Assembly: GCF_024438035.1 (NCBI RefSeq)
Contig: NZ_JANFQF010000001.1
Span: forward strand, 186,001 to 250,000
Origin: Rhodococcus tibetensis
GTDB lineage: Bacteria > Actinomycetota > Actinomycetes > Mycobacteriales > Mycobacteriaceae
Direction: 5' to 3'
DNA: 64,000 nt
Numbering within the stretch: position 1 is the stretch's first letter; every line of letters begins with the position of its first letter. Made by a program: the position numbers and the translations under genes. Below the pieces are notes generated by a model. It was not told where the DNA came from. It ran no database searches and saw only the letters and a program-made list of their open reading frames with translations. Below, piece by piece: positions 19,937 to 28,234 of the stretch.

Positions 19937-19987
19937 GGACGAACGGGACGCTCGTTCGATCTGACGCAACGAGCGTCCCGTTCGTCC
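19937..19987. repeat. Stem-loop repeat, copy 2 (right flank of the AbiEi-like gene)
   Basis: Perfect 20-bp arms (19937-19956 and 19968-19987) with an 11-nt loop CGATCTGACGC. The arms are identical to those of copy 1 at 18851-18903. It lies between the convergent ends of the AbiEi-like gene and echA19, so it could terminate both. Confidence 0.85.
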
Positions 19988-20012
19988 GGAAGGAGAGAGG
20001 GAAACCGCGCGG

Positions 20013-20867
20013 TCAGACGCCCGTGAACTTCGGCGCCCGCTTCTCGGAGAAGGCGCGGGGGCCTTCCTTCGCGTCGGCGCTGTTGAAGACTTCGGTGCCG
20101 AGTGCGGCGTCGATCTGGAATGCCTCTTCTTCGTGCATGCCTTCGGTGTCGCGGATGGTTTTGAGGATCGCCCGGACGGCGAGGGGGCCGTTGGCGGAGA
20201 TGAGGTCGGCGAGTTCGAGCGCCTTGTCGAGGGCTTGTCCGTCGGGAACGACGTGTCCGATGAGACCGATCTCCTTGGCTTCGGCGGCTCTGATGTGACG
20301 TCCGGTCAGCAGGATGTCGGCTGCGATGGTGTACGGAATCTGCCGGACGAGGCGCACGGCGGAGCCGCCGAGGGGGAAGAGCCCCCACTTGGCCTCGGAG
20401 ACACCGAATTTGGCGCTCTCTCCGGCGACGCGGATATCGGTGCCCTGCAGGATCTCGGTGCCGCCGGCGATGGCCGGCCCCTCGACTGCGGCGATGAGCG
20501 GCTTGGTGAGGCGACGCCCCTTGAGGAGCGCCTCGATCTTCGACAGGTCCCAGCGCGATGACTTCTTCCCCTCGCTCCCCTCGCCCGCGCCGGAGAACGA
20601 GTCGCCGGGGTGCTGCGACGTCATGGCCTTGAGGTCGGCGCCCGCGCAGAAGGCTCCGCCGGCGCCGGTGAGGATGGCGACCCGGATGTCCGGGTCGGAG
20701 TCGACCTGATCCCACGCATCGCGCATGATCGCCATCATCTCGCCGGACAGCGCATTCTTCGCCTCGGGACGGTTCATCGTGACGATCAGGACGTGCCCGC
20801 GCTTCTCGACGAGGCAGTGCGGCGACTGTGCCGAAATGTCGGATTTCTCGGTCGTTGTAGAGGACAC
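20013..20867 (-). CDS. echA19: Enoyl-CoA hydratase EchA19
   Basis: A 284-aa crotonase-fold protein. The start is GTG 20867, with GGGAGA 5 nt upstream; a longer frame from 20930 would run into the KstR box and promoter of fadD19. Motifs: [30 protein letters not shown] (first oxyanion-hole strand), [19 protein letters not shown] (second oxyanion strand) and the C-terminal KRAPKF type end. By homology to Rv3516 it hydrates the enoyl-CoA in sterol side-chain beta-oxidation. It is divergent from fadD19 with one KstR box in the 79-nt gap. Confidence 0.9.
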   Translation of the reverse strand: MSSTTTEKSDISAQSPHCLVEKRGHVLIVTMNRPEAKNALSGEMMAIMRDAWDQVDSDPDIRVAILTGAGGAFCAGADLKAMTSQHPGDSFSGAGEGSEGKKSSRWDLSKIEALLKGRRLTKPLIAAVEGPAIAGGTEILQGTDIRVAGESAKFGVSEAKWGLFPLGGSAVRLVRQIPYTIAADILLTGRHIRAAEAKEIGLIGHVVPDGQALDKALELADLISANGPLAVRAILKTIRDTEGMHEEEAFQIDAALGTEVFNSADAKEGPRAFSEKRAPKFTGV

Positions 20868-20911
20868 TGAAGTCTCCCGAAGGGTGTGTGAGCTGGCTCT
20901 CAAATTGGGTC

Positions 20912-20940
20912 TTGCCAGAAACGGTAACACGTTCTACTTT
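20912..20940 (+). promoter_or_regulatory. fadD19 promoter with KstR box
   Basis: TTGCCA (20912-20917) and TACTTT (20935-20940) are 17 bp apart. The KstR box GGTAACACGTTCTA (20923-20936) misses only the first T. It lies in the spacer and shares its last two bases with the -10 element. The predicted start of transcription coincides with the GTG start codon at 20947. Confidence 0.7.
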
Positions 20941-20946
20941 GTTGAC

Positions 20947-22623
20947 GTGGCCCTTAATATCGCAGACCTCGTAGAGCACGCAATCGATCTCGTTCCGGAC
21001 CGCGTCGCGTTGGTGTCCGACGACCGGGAAGTGACGTACGCGCAGATGGAGGAAAGGGCCAATCGCCTCGGCCACTACCTGCGCGAACAGGGTGTCCAGC
21101 CCGGCGACAAGGTGGGCATCTACTGCCGCAACACCATCGAGGCCATCGAGGCCATGGTGGCGGTCTTCAAGATCCGTGCCGTGATGGTGAACGTCAACTA
21201 TCGGTATGTCGAGAACGAGTTGCAATATATCTTCGAGAATTCGGACATGGTTGCCCTCGTTCACGAGCGTCGGTACTCCGACAAGGTGGTCGCAGTGCTG
21301 CCCCGGACGCCTCTCGTGAAGACCGTCGTGGTCGTCGAGGACGGGACAGATCTCGACTACTCGTCGTACGGCGGCGTCGAATTCGAGACGGCGTTGGCGC
21401 AGGGTTCCCCCGAGCGCGACTTCGAGGAGCGCAGCAACGACGACATCTACATGCTCTACACAGGCGGCACCACGGGTAAGCCGAAGGGCGTCATGTGGCG
21501 GCAGGAGGATGTCTGGCGAGTGCTCGGCGGCGGCATCAACTTCATGACCGGTGAGTACGTCGAGGACGAGTGGGATCTTGCCAAGCAGGGCGCCGAGACC
21601 GCCGGCATGACCCGCTTCCCGGTTCCGCCGATGATTCACGGCGGCAGCCAGTGGGCCACCTTCCAAAGCCTGTTCGGTGGCGGCAAGTGCGTCATGCATC
21701 CGGAGTTCGACGGCCACGACGTGTGGCGCATCGTCGATCAGCACAAGGTCAATCTCGTCTTCATCACCGGTGACGCGATGGCGCGACCGATGCTCGACGC
21801 ACTGATCGAGGGCAACCCGGCCACCGGTGAGCCGTACGACCTGTCGTCGCTGTTTCTGATGGCCAGTTCGGCCGCGCTGTTCTCGCCGAGCATCAAGGAA
21901 AAGTTTCTGGAACTCCTGCCCAACCGGATGATCACCGATTCGATCGGCTCGTCCGAAACCGGGTTCGGCGGATTGAGTGTGGTGGAGAAGGGCAAGTCCC
22001 ACGGCGGCGGACCTACGGTGAAGATCGACGCCTCCACCTCGGTCATCGACGACGACGGAAACCCGGTGGAGCCCGGCTCGGGCAAGGTCGGCATCCTCGC
22101 GCGCAAAGGACATATTCCGATCGGTTACTACAAGGACGAAGCGAAGACAAAGGCGACGTTCAGGGAATTTCACGGCGTCCGCTACTCGATCCCGGGCGAC
22201 TTCGCGCAGGTGGAGGTGGACGGCACGGTCACGATGCTCGGACGTGGTTCGGTGTGTATCAACAGCGGCGGCGAGAAGATCTTCCCCGAAGAGGTGGAAG
22301 GCGCGCTGAAGTCGCATCCGGACGTGTTCGACGCCCTGGTGGTCGGTGTACCCGACGAGCGATTCGGCCAGCGCGTCGCTGCCGTCGTCCAGACGCGCGG
22401 CGGGGCGCGTCCCAGCCTGCACGAGATTGCCCTGGCCGCGCGCAACGAAATTGCCGGATACAAGGTGCCGCGCAGCCTGTGGTTCGTGGACGAGATCAAA
22501 CGTTCGCCTGCGGGTAAGCCCGACTACCGCTGGGCCAAGGAACAAACGGAGTCCCGACCGGCCGATGACCACAACGGCAACGGTTCGCCCCAGAGCAACA
22601 CCGTGACGAGCAAAGGCGCGTAA
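20947..22623 (+). CDS. fadD19: Steroid-CoA ligase FadD19
   Basis: A 558-aa ANL ligase from GTG 20947. It matches M. tuberculosis FadD19 from the first residues (VALNIADLVEHAIDLVPDRV) to the end. Motifs: LYTGGTTGKPKGVMW (P-loop), DSIGSSETGFGG, GRGSVCINSGGEKIFPEE, and the catalytic Lys in SPAGKPDYRWA. In R. rhodochrous FadD19 is essential for degradation of C24-branched sterol side chains. No ribosome-binding site precedes the GTG, and the predicted transcription start falls on it, so a leaderless message is likely. The stop overlaps the next start (TAATG). Confidence 0.94.
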   Translation: MALNIADLVEHAIDLVPDRVALVSDDREVTYAQMEERANRLGHYLREQGVQPGDKVGIYCRNTIEAIEAMVAVFKIRAVMVNVNYRYVENELQYIFENSDMVALVHERRYSDKVVAVLPRTPLVKTVVVVEDGTDLDYSSYGGVEFETALAQGSPERDFEERSNDDIYMLYTGGTTGKPKGVMWRQEDVWRVLGGGINFMTGEYVEDEWDLAKQGAETAGMTRFPVPPMIHGGSQWATFQSLFGGGKCVMHPEFDGHDVWRIVDQHKVNLVFITGDAMARPMLDALIEGNPATGEPYDLSSLFLMASSAALFSPSIKEKFLELLPNRMITDSIGSSETGFGGLSVVEKGKSHGGGPTVKIDASTSVIDDDGNPVEPGSGKVGILARKGHIPIGYYKDEAKTKATFREFHGVRYSIPGDFAQVEVDGTVTMLGRGSVCINSGGEKIFPEEVEGALKSHPDVFDALVVGVPDERFGQRVAAVVQTRGGARPSLHEIALAARNEIAGYKVPRSLWFVDEIKRSPAGKPDYRWAKEQTESRPADDHNGNGSPQSNTVTSKGA

Positions 22624-23738
22624 TGCACACAGGTTTGAGTGAGAAGTTCGGCATCGAGTATCCAGTTTTCGGATTCACACCGTCCGAGCATGTGGCGGCG
22701 GCGATTTCCCGGGCCGGTGGCCTGGGCGTCCTCGGCTGCGTCCGGTTCAACGATCCCGAAGAACTCGAGGCCGTCCTGAGCTGGATGGACGACAACACCG
22801 ACGGCAAACCGTACGGCGTCGACATCGTGATGCCTGCCAAGATCCCGACGGAGGGTACGTCGGTAGACCTGGAGTCGCTCATTCCGGAGGAGCACCGCGC
22901 CTTCGTCGATCGCACCCTCTCCGAGCTGGGTGTGCCGCCGCTGGACACCGGTACCGAGCATGCGACGGGAGTGCTCGGCTGGCTTCACTCGGTGGCCCGC
23001 TCGCATGTCGATGTCGCACTCAATCACCGTATCGCCCTGATCGCCAACGCCCTCGGCTCACCGCCCAAGGATGTCATCGATCAGGCCCACGCCAAGGGCG
23101 TGCCGGTGGCGGCCCTCGCCGGAGCGGTAGAGCATGCGCGCAGGCACGTCGCGAACGGCGTCGACATCGTGATCGCTCAGGGTTATGAAGCGGGCGGGCA
23201 CACCGGTGAGATCGCGTCGATGGTTCTGGTTCCCGAAATCGTGGATGCGGTAGGCGATTCCGCTGCGGTGCTGGCTGCCGGCGGAATCGGCAGTGGCCGT
23301 CAGGTGGCGGCCGCCTTGTCGCTCGGGGCGTCCGGTGTGTGGATGGGTTCGTACTGGCTCACGACTTCGGAGTACAAGCTCGGCGGTGCCTCGTCCGACG
23401 GGCCGTCAGCCATCCAGCGGGCGTTGCTCGGTGCCACCTCGGCCGACACGGTACGGTCCCGGATCTACTCGGGTAAGCCCGCTCGCCTACTGAAGACCAA
23501 GTGGACCGACGCGTGGTCGAAGCCGGAAGCGCCTGCCCCGCTGCCGATGCCGTTGCAGAACCTCTTGGTCAGCGACGCTCATCAGCGGATCGCGGCGTCG
23601 GAGAATCCCGACGTCGTCGCGATGCCCGTGGGACAGATCGTCGGCCGGATGAACGAGATCCGGCCGGTGTCCGAGGTGATGGAGGAGCTCGTCTCCGGCT
23701 TCGACTCGGCAGTGTCCCGGCTCGATTCGTACAAATAG
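22623..23738 (+). CDS. Nitronate monooxygenase / NPD-family flavoprotein
   Basis: A 371-aa FMN-dependent TIM-barrel protein of the 2-nitropropane dioxygenase family. Landmarks: YPVFGFTPSEHVAAAISRAGGLGVLG, IVIAQGYEAGGHTGEIASM and VLAAGGIGSGRQVAAALSLGASGVWMGS (phosphate-binding region). True nitronate oxidation is not implied: the related IpdC of the cholesterol ring-cleavage cluster acts on steroid-CoA, and other members are enoyl-CoA reductases or dehydrogenases. It overlaps fadD19 by 1 nt and shares its KstR promoter, so a redox step on a sterol-CoA ester is the best inference. It ends at a hairpin shared with the convergent fadD17. Confidence 0.85.
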   Translation: MHTGLSEKFGIEYPVFGFTPSEHVAAAISRAGGLGVLGCVRFNDPEELEAVLSWMDDNTDGKPYGVDIVMPAKIPTEGTSVDLESLIPEEHRAFVDRTLSELGVPPLDTGTEHATGVLGWLHSVARSHVDVALNHRIALIANALGSPPKDVIDQAHAKGVPVAALAGAVEHARRHVANGVDIVIAQGYEAGGHTGEIASMVLVPEIVDAVGDSAAVLAAGGIGSGRQVAAALSLGASGVWMGSYWLTTSEYKLGGASSDGPSAIQRALLGATSADTVRSRIYSGKPARLLKTKWTDAWSKPEAPAPLPMPLQNLLVSDAHQRIAASENPDVVAMPVGQIVGRMNEIRPVSEVMEELVSGFDSAVSRLDSYK

Positions 23739-23750
23739 CCGCAGGTGAAC

Positions 23751-23778
23751 GGCGAAGTATGCGGCAGGGTACTTCGCC
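23751..23778. terminator. Bidirectional hairpin between the NMO-family gene and fadD17
   Basis: A 9-bp stem (GGCGAAGTA with TACTTCGCC), extendable by one T-G pair, with an 8-nt loop. It lies in the 42-nt gap between two convergent stops and can terminate both transcripts. Its core resembles the hairpin at 9120-9153. Confidence 0.65.
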
Positions 23779-23780
23779 AC

Positions 23781-25352
23781 TCACAGAGGGACGTAGCCGG
23801 CACCTTCGCGGACCCAGACGGGATCCGCGCAGTTCCATCGTTCGGCGCTCAGCGTGCGGGTGAGCACCTTGAAGGTGGCAGTGCGGGGGAACTCCGTGCA
23901 CACCCGCAGCAAGGTGGGGCGCTGTTTCGGGCCGAGATCGGTCTGGTTATCGAGGAACTCGGCGAAGTCGGCGGGATCGAATTTCCGAGTGGGCACGACT
24001 GCGGCCATCACTCGGTCGCCGACCTCCGCATCGGGTACTGCGTACACCGACACCTCCGCAAACCCGTCGTAGCGCAGCAGAATTCGTTCGATGGGCGCGG
24101 AGCCGAGGTTCTCACCGTCTACGCGCAGCCATCCCGAACTGCGGCCGGCGAAGTACACGAAGCCGTCGGCATCGCGGTAGGCCAGGTCGCCGCTCCAATA
24201 CTTCCCGTCCCGGATTCGCTCCGCGTCGGCCTCAGGATTGTCGTAGTAACCGGCGAAGGCGCCGGGACCGTTGACATTGACGAGTTCCCCCGTGGCAACC
24301 TCGGCGTTGATGATGCGACCGGACGCATCGAACTCGGCAGGTGGGCAGGGCAGCCCCGACTCCGGGTCGAGGATGCCAATGCCTTCGGGTAGTCGCCCGA
24401 GCGATCCCGGGGGTGAGCCGGGAGTTGCGGAGATGGCCACTCCGCCTTCGGTGGATCCGAATCCGTCGATCACCTGGGTGCCGAAACGCCGGGAGAATGC
24501 GGCAACCGCGGGAGCGGATCCTTCGTTGCCGTATATCACTCGCAGCGTGTTGTCGGCGTCGTCTGGCTTCTCCGGGGTGGCCAGCACGTACGACAGCGGC
24601 TTTCCCACATAGTTGGCGTAGGTGACTCCGTACCGCCTGACGTCCGGGAGGAAGTTGGACGCGGAGAACCTGCGCCGCAGCGCAATCGAGCTACGGGCCG
24701 CGAGCGCCACGGACCACGCGGCCATCATGGCGTTGGAGTGGAACATCGGCATCGACATGTACACGACGTCATCCGGGGACAGCGAGAACCGCTCGGCGAG
24801 CATCAGGCCGGGCCCGGTGATCTTCGCGTGGGTGCAGCGCACGGCCTTGGGGTCGCCGCTGGTCCCGGACGTGAAGATGAGCATGAAGAGATCGTCGGGC
24901 TCAGGCGTCGCCCGCTCGAAGGAGGGCCGCTCCGCCGACAGCATGCCGGTCCATTGTGGGGAGTCCACGTTGATCACCGGGACCTCGAGTAGAACTCCGT
25001 CCAGCAGATCCGATCGGCCGTTCTGGGTGAAAATGACCTGGCAGTCGGCGAGTGCCGCATCGCGGGCCAGCGCGTCGCCGCGCCGGGTGGTGTTGAGGCC
25101 GACGAGAACGGTACCGGACAGCGCCGCTGCGCCCGCAAGGAGTGAGAACTCGGGCACGTTGTCCATCAACACACCGAAATGCCGAGGGCGTCCGGGGTCG
25201 AGGAGATCGTCGAGAATCGCGGCGCGCTGCAGGCTCGCCTGTACGTGGTCGGTCCAGGACAGGAAACGGTCCTCGAAGTACAGGCCCTCGGAATCACTGT
25301 CGGCGACACCTCGAAGCAGGTCCGACACCGTCCGCACGAGTGTTGCCGTCAT
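23781..25352 (-). CDS. fadD17: Fatty-acyl/steroid-CoA synthetase FadD17
   Basis: A 523-aa ANL ligase. The ATG at 25352 overlaps the fadE27 stop (ATGA). P-loop FTSGTSGDPKAV, GFGSTEGG, the hinge SGDLAYRDADGFVYFAGR, and the C-terminal lysine in FPRTATFKVLTRTL. By position and homology it is FadD17 (Rv3506), third gene of the fadE26-fadE27-fadD17 operon. Family members of this subgroup activate steroid side-chain acids; the exact substrate of FadD17 is unsettled. Confidence 0.9.
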   Translation of the reverse strand: MTATLVRTVSDLLRGVADSDSEGLYFEDRFLSWTDHVQASLQRAAILDDLLDPGRPRHFGVLMDNVPEFSLLAGAAALSGTVLVGLNTTRRGDALARDAALADCQVIFTQNGRSDLLDGVLLEVPVINVDSPQWTGMLSAERPSFERATPEPDDLFMLIFTSGTSGDPKAVRCTHAKITGPGLMLAERFSLSPDDVVYMSMPMFHSNAMMAAWSVALAARSSIALRRRFSASNFLPDVRRYGVTYANYVGKPLSYVLATPEKPDDADNTLRVIYGNEGSAPAVAAFSRRFGTQVIDGFGSTEGGVAISATPGSPPGSLGRLPEGIGILDPESGLPCPPAEFDASGRIINAEVATGELVNVNGPGAFAGYYDNPEADAERIRDGKYWSGDLAYRDADGFVYFAGRSSGWLRVDGENLGSAPIERILLRYDGFAEVSVYAVPDAEVGDRVMAAVVPTRKFDPADFAEFLDNQTDLGPKQRPTLLRVCTEFPRTATFKVLTRTLSAERWNCADPVWVREGAGYVPL

Positions 25353-26470
25353 GCGGGGACGGTGGCGAGTTCGGCGCCGAGGGTCCGAAGCTGCCTGGTA
25401 GCGGAACCGAGCCGGAACTCGAGAGCTTTTGCCGCGAGGAAGTACCGGTGGACGGGATGGTCCTGGTCGAGCCCGACACCGCCGTGGATGTGGACGGCCG
25501 TGTGGGCCACGCGGTGACCGGCGTCGGACGCCCAGAATTTGGCGGTCTGGACGTCGCCCTCGCCGGGCAGGCCCTCGTTGAGCCGCCACGCTGCTTGCCA
25601 CAAAGTGAGCCGGACACCCTTGACGTCGATGTACCCGTCGGCGAGTCGCTGCGCTACGGCCTGGAAGCTGCCGATGGGCCTGCCGAACTGCACTCGTTCC
25701 CGGGCATAGGCGGCGGTGAGTGTCAGAGCTTGATCGAGCACACCGTACTGGTAGGCGCAGGCACCGAGGGAGCCGCGTTCGACGAGCCGATCGACGATCT
25801 CGCCGCCCTGCTCGACGGTGCCGAGGAGTCGATCGTCGCCGAGGAGGACTCCGTGCAACGCCACCTCGCCGGTGCTGGCGAAGTCGACAGTCTGCTGCCG
25901 GGTGACGGTCACTCCGGCATCATCGGGGCGGACGAGGAAGACCGCCACGCCGCCCGGAGTGGCTGCCGGGACCAGGAACAGGTCTGCCGACGGCGCGGCG
26001 TCGACGACGATCTTCGTGCCCTCGAGGATCCAGCCACCCGTCGCGGGCTCTGCGCGGGTGACCGGCGAGCCCGGGTCGTCGTTGAGCTCCTCGTCGAGGG
26101 CAACCGCGAGGATCCTCGAACCGGCCGCCGCGGGCGCGGCCCACTCGGACCGCTGTTGTTCGTCGCCGTATCGGGCGAGTGCGTCGGCCGCCATGACGAT
26201 GGACGAGAGGTAGGGGACGGGTGCGACGGCGCGGCCCAGCTCGATCAGGATGCTGCACTGCTCGAGAACTCCGAAACCGTCGCCGCCCACTGATTCCGGT
26301 AGGGCGGCGCCGAGTACGCCGGACGAGCCGAGCGTGGACCACAGTCGGTGATCGATGCGGTCTTCGGCGGCGTCGAGTTCCCGTAGGCGCTCGTTCGTGA
26401 CGAGATCCGTGACGATGCCACGAGTGAGACCGGCCAGGTCGTGTTGTGCCTCGGTGAGGGTGAAGTCCAT
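25349..26470 (-). CDS. fadE27: Acyl-CoA dehydrogenase subunit FadE27 (ChsE5)
   Basis: A 373-aa acyl-CoA dehydrogenase-fold protein, the same length as Rv3505. It has GSSGVLGAALPESVGGDGFG in the N-terminal domain and RERVQFGRPIGSFQAVAQRLAD with HIHGGVGLDQDHPVHRYF in the C-terminal domain. Sterol acyl-CoA dehydrogenases of this kind are alpha2-beta2 heterotetramers in which one subunit (FadE26) supplies the catalytic glutamate; FadE27 is the partner. The complex dehydrogenates the C26-oyl-CoA of cholestenone, the first step of side-chain beta-oxidation. It lies 9 nt after fadE26 and overlaps fadD17. Confidence 0.92.
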   Translation of the reverse strand: MDFTLTEAQHDLAGLTRGIVTDLVTNERLRELDAAEDRIDHRLWSTLGSSGVLGAALPESVGGDGFGVLEQCSILIELGRAVAPVPYLSSIVMAADALARYGDEQQRSEWAAPAAAGSRILAVALDEELNDDPGSPVTRAEPATGGWILEGTKIVVDAAPSADLFLVPAATPGGVAVFLVRPDDAGVTVTRQQTVDFASTGEVALHGVLLGDDRLLGTVEQGGEIVDRLVERGSLGACAYQYGVLDQALTLTAAYARERVQFGRPIGSFQAVAQRLADGYIDVKGVRLTLWQAAWRLNEGLPGEGDVQTAKFWASDAGHRVAHTAVHIHGGVGLDQDHPVHRYFLAAKALEFRLGSATRQLRTLGAELATVPA

Positions 26471-26479
26471 GGTCGTGTC

Positions 26480-27691
26480 CTAACGCTTCGCAGGGGGCAG
26501 GCCGAGGGCTGTCATGCCGATGATGTCGCGCTGCACCTCGTTGGTTCCGCCACCGAAGGTGAGGATGAGTGAGGAGCGGTGCATCCGTTCGATGCGCCCG
26601 CGCAGCAGGACGCCGGGGGAGTTCTGTCGGAGCGTGGCCGACGGGCCGAGGATTTCCATGAGTAGGCGGTAGGCCTCGGTGGCGAACTCGGTTCCGTACA
26701 CCTTGTTGGCCGAAGCCGCTTCCGGGCCGGGGGCGTGCGCTGGATCATCCCCCGTCGCTTCGCTCGCCCCGGTCGAGGAGGCGATCTCCCAGTTCATCAA
26801 CTTCAGGTACTCGGCCTTGGCATGGACACGGGCCAGGTTGATCTGGACCCACTCCTGGTCGATGACGCGACGGCCGTCCGGCAACTTGGTGTTCTGCGCC
26901 CACTCCCGCACTTCCCGCTGTGCGGTGAGGATCGGTCCTGCCGAGGTGAGTGCGACGCGCTCGTGGTTGAGCTGGTTGGTGATCAACGCCCACCCACCGT
27001 GTTCGGGGCCGACAAGCGCTGAGGACGGTACTCGCACGTCCTGGTAGTAGGTGGCGCTGGTGTCCGGACCTGCCATGGTGTGCACGGGGGTGTACGAGAA
27101 ACCCTCAGCCGTGGTAGGCACGATCAGCATGCTGATTCCCTTGTGCTTCTTCGCCTCGGGGTCGGTCCGGCAGGCCAGCCACACGTAGTCGGCGTAGGCG
27201 ATCAGGCTTGTCCACATCTTCTGGCCGTTGATCACGTAGTCGTCACCGTCCTTGACGGCGGTGGTGCGCAGGCTGGCGAGGTCCGTCCCCGCCTCGGGCT
27301 CGGAGTACCCGATGGAGAAGTGCAGGTCACCGGCGGAGATCCTCGGCAGGAAGAACGACTTCTGCTCGGGCGTACCGAAGTGCATGATCGTCGGGGCCAC
27401 GGAATTGATCGTGAGGAACGGGACGGGGGCGCCTGCGATAGCTGCCTCGTCGGTGAAGATCAGCTGCTCCATCGCCGAGCGCTCCTGGCCGCCGTATTCC
27501 TTCGGCCAGCCGAGCGTCAACCAGCCGTCCCTGCCCATCTGGGCGACGACGTCGCGGTAGACGTTGCCCTCTCCGTACTCGCCGGTGGTGGCGGCGAGAG
27601 CCTCTCGCCGCTCCGGCGTCATCAACTGCGCGAAGTACGCGCGCAGTTCTTCGCGCAGCTCCTGCTGTTGTGGCGTGTAGGTGATGTGCAT
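26480..27691 (-). CDS. fadE26: Acyl-CoA dehydrogenase subunit FadE26 (ChsE4)
   Basis: A 403-aa acyl-CoA dehydrogenase from the ATG at 27691. Motifs: GWLTLGWPKEYGGQERS, FSIGYSEPEAGTDLASLRT (flavin and substrate loop), GQKMWTSLIAYADYVWLACR and the C-terminal LTFGGGTNEVQRDIIG. It corresponds to Rv3504 and forms the FAD-containing heterotetramer with FadE27. Positions about 322-338 hold an Ala/Pro/Glu-rich insert (ASEATGDDPAHAPGPEAA), probably a surface loop. It is first in the operon fadE26-fadE27-fadD17 and divergent from fdxD, with two KstR boxes in the 247-nt gap. Confidence 0.93.
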   Translation of the reverse strand: MHITYTPQQQELREELRAYFAQLMTPERREALAATTGEYGEGNVYRDVVAQMGRDGWLTLGWPKEYGGQERSAMEQLIFTDEAAIAGAPVPFLTINSVAPTIMHFGTPEQKSFFLPRISAGDLHFSIGYSEPEAGTDLASLRTTAVKDGDDYVINGQKMWTSLIAYADYVWLACRTDPEAKKHKGISMLIVPTTAEGFSYTPVHTMAGPDTSATYYQDVRVPSSALVGPEHGGWALITNQLNHERVALTSAGPILTAQREVREWAQNTKLPDGRRVIDQEWVQINLARVHAKAEYLKLMNWEIASSTGASEATGDDPAHAPGPEAASANKVYGTEFATEAYRLLMEILGPSATLRQNSPGVLLRGRIERMHRSSLILTFGGGTNEVQRDIIGMTALGLPPAKR

Positions 27692-27732
27692 CGAAATACC
27701 TCTCCAGTCCGAGCCGGAAAGTTCGCCGAATC

Positions 27733-27746
27733 TGGCACACGTTCCA
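27733..27746 (-). promoter_or_regulatory. Degenerate KstR box upstream of fadE26
   Basis: TGGCACACGTTCCA fits TnnAACnnGTTnnA except that one A of AAC is C. It lies 42 nt upstream of the fadE26 start. Being one base off, it is probably a weaker site than the one at 27842-27855. Confidence 0.5.
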
Positions 27747-27830
27747 GTCCCTACGGTGCGTTGGCGGGAGCCTGCCCAGCCGGCTGGGAAGCGCGCTCGG
27801 CGGGCCTGCTCGCAGTCGTGGAACGAATCA

Positions 27831-27859
27831 TTGCACACGACTGGAACAGGTTCTAGTGT
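27831..27859 (+). promoter_or_regulatory. fdxD promoter with KstR box
   Basis: TTGCAC (27831-27836) and TAGTGT (27854-27859) are separated by 17 bp. The KstR box TGGAACAGGTTCTA (27842-27855), a perfect fit to the consensus, lies in the spacer and ends on the first two bases of the -10 element. Confidence 0.75.
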
Positions 27860-27938
27860 TAGCGCAGGAACGGGATGTGCCGCAGTCCGGCGAAACCCGG
27901 ATCCACGAGCGGCGGGACGAGGAGAAGTGAGGATTGCC

Positions 27939-28130
27939 ATGGAGGTCAGAGTCGATTTCGACCGTTGCGAGGCCAATGGTGTGTGCGTAGGGATCGCCCC
28001 CGACATCTTCGACCTCGACGACGACGACAACTTGCACATTTCGACCGCTCATCCCCCCGCTGACCGGGAGGGTGACGTGCGCACGGCGATCGCACAGTGC
28101 CCGAGGGCGGCGCTCACCGAACATCCCTGA
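27939..28130 (+). CDS. fdxD: Ferredoxin FdxD
   Basis: A 63-aa acidic ferredoxin. The ATG at 27939 follows GAGG by 6 nt; an in-frame GTG at 27927 is an alternative start. Ligands: CEANGVC near residues 9-15 and CP in IAQCPRAAL, the three-Cys pattern of [3Fe-4S] or variable-ligand ferredoxins, here with Asn at the position filled by His in the CYP51-linked ferredoxin. It matches Rv3503c (fdxD) next to hsd4B. It probably supplies electrons to CYP125 or another sterol oxygenase. Regulated by KstR through the box at 27842. Confidence 0.92.
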   Translation: MEVRVDFDRCEANGVCVGIAPDIFDLDDDDNLHISTAHPPADREGDVRTAIAQCPRAALTEHP

Positions 28131-28136
28131 CCGTTG

Positions 28137-28166
28137 TTGCCGTTAAATGAGAACACGTTCTACAGT
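28137..28166 (+). promoter_or_regulatory. hsd4B promoter with KstR box
   Basis: TTGCCG (28137-28142) and TACAGT (28161-28166) are 18 bp apart. The KstR box GAGAACACGTTCTA (28149-28162) misses only the first T and shares its last two bases with the -10 element. The promoter starts 6 nt after the fdxD stop, so hsd4B can be expressed on its own as well as by read-through from fdxD. Confidence 0.7.
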
Positions 28167-28234
28167 GGCGACGTCCACCACGGCGCCGGGGTTGTGAACC
28201 TGCGGCGAATGCAGACAACCAGGAGATTCTCTTC

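Noticed and set aside
19924-22572. Long antisense open frame (882 codons) opposite echA19-fadD19
   Set aside because: Mirror of high-GC codon bias; the sense strand encodes FadD19 with all motifs, and the antisense translation has no recognisable domain.
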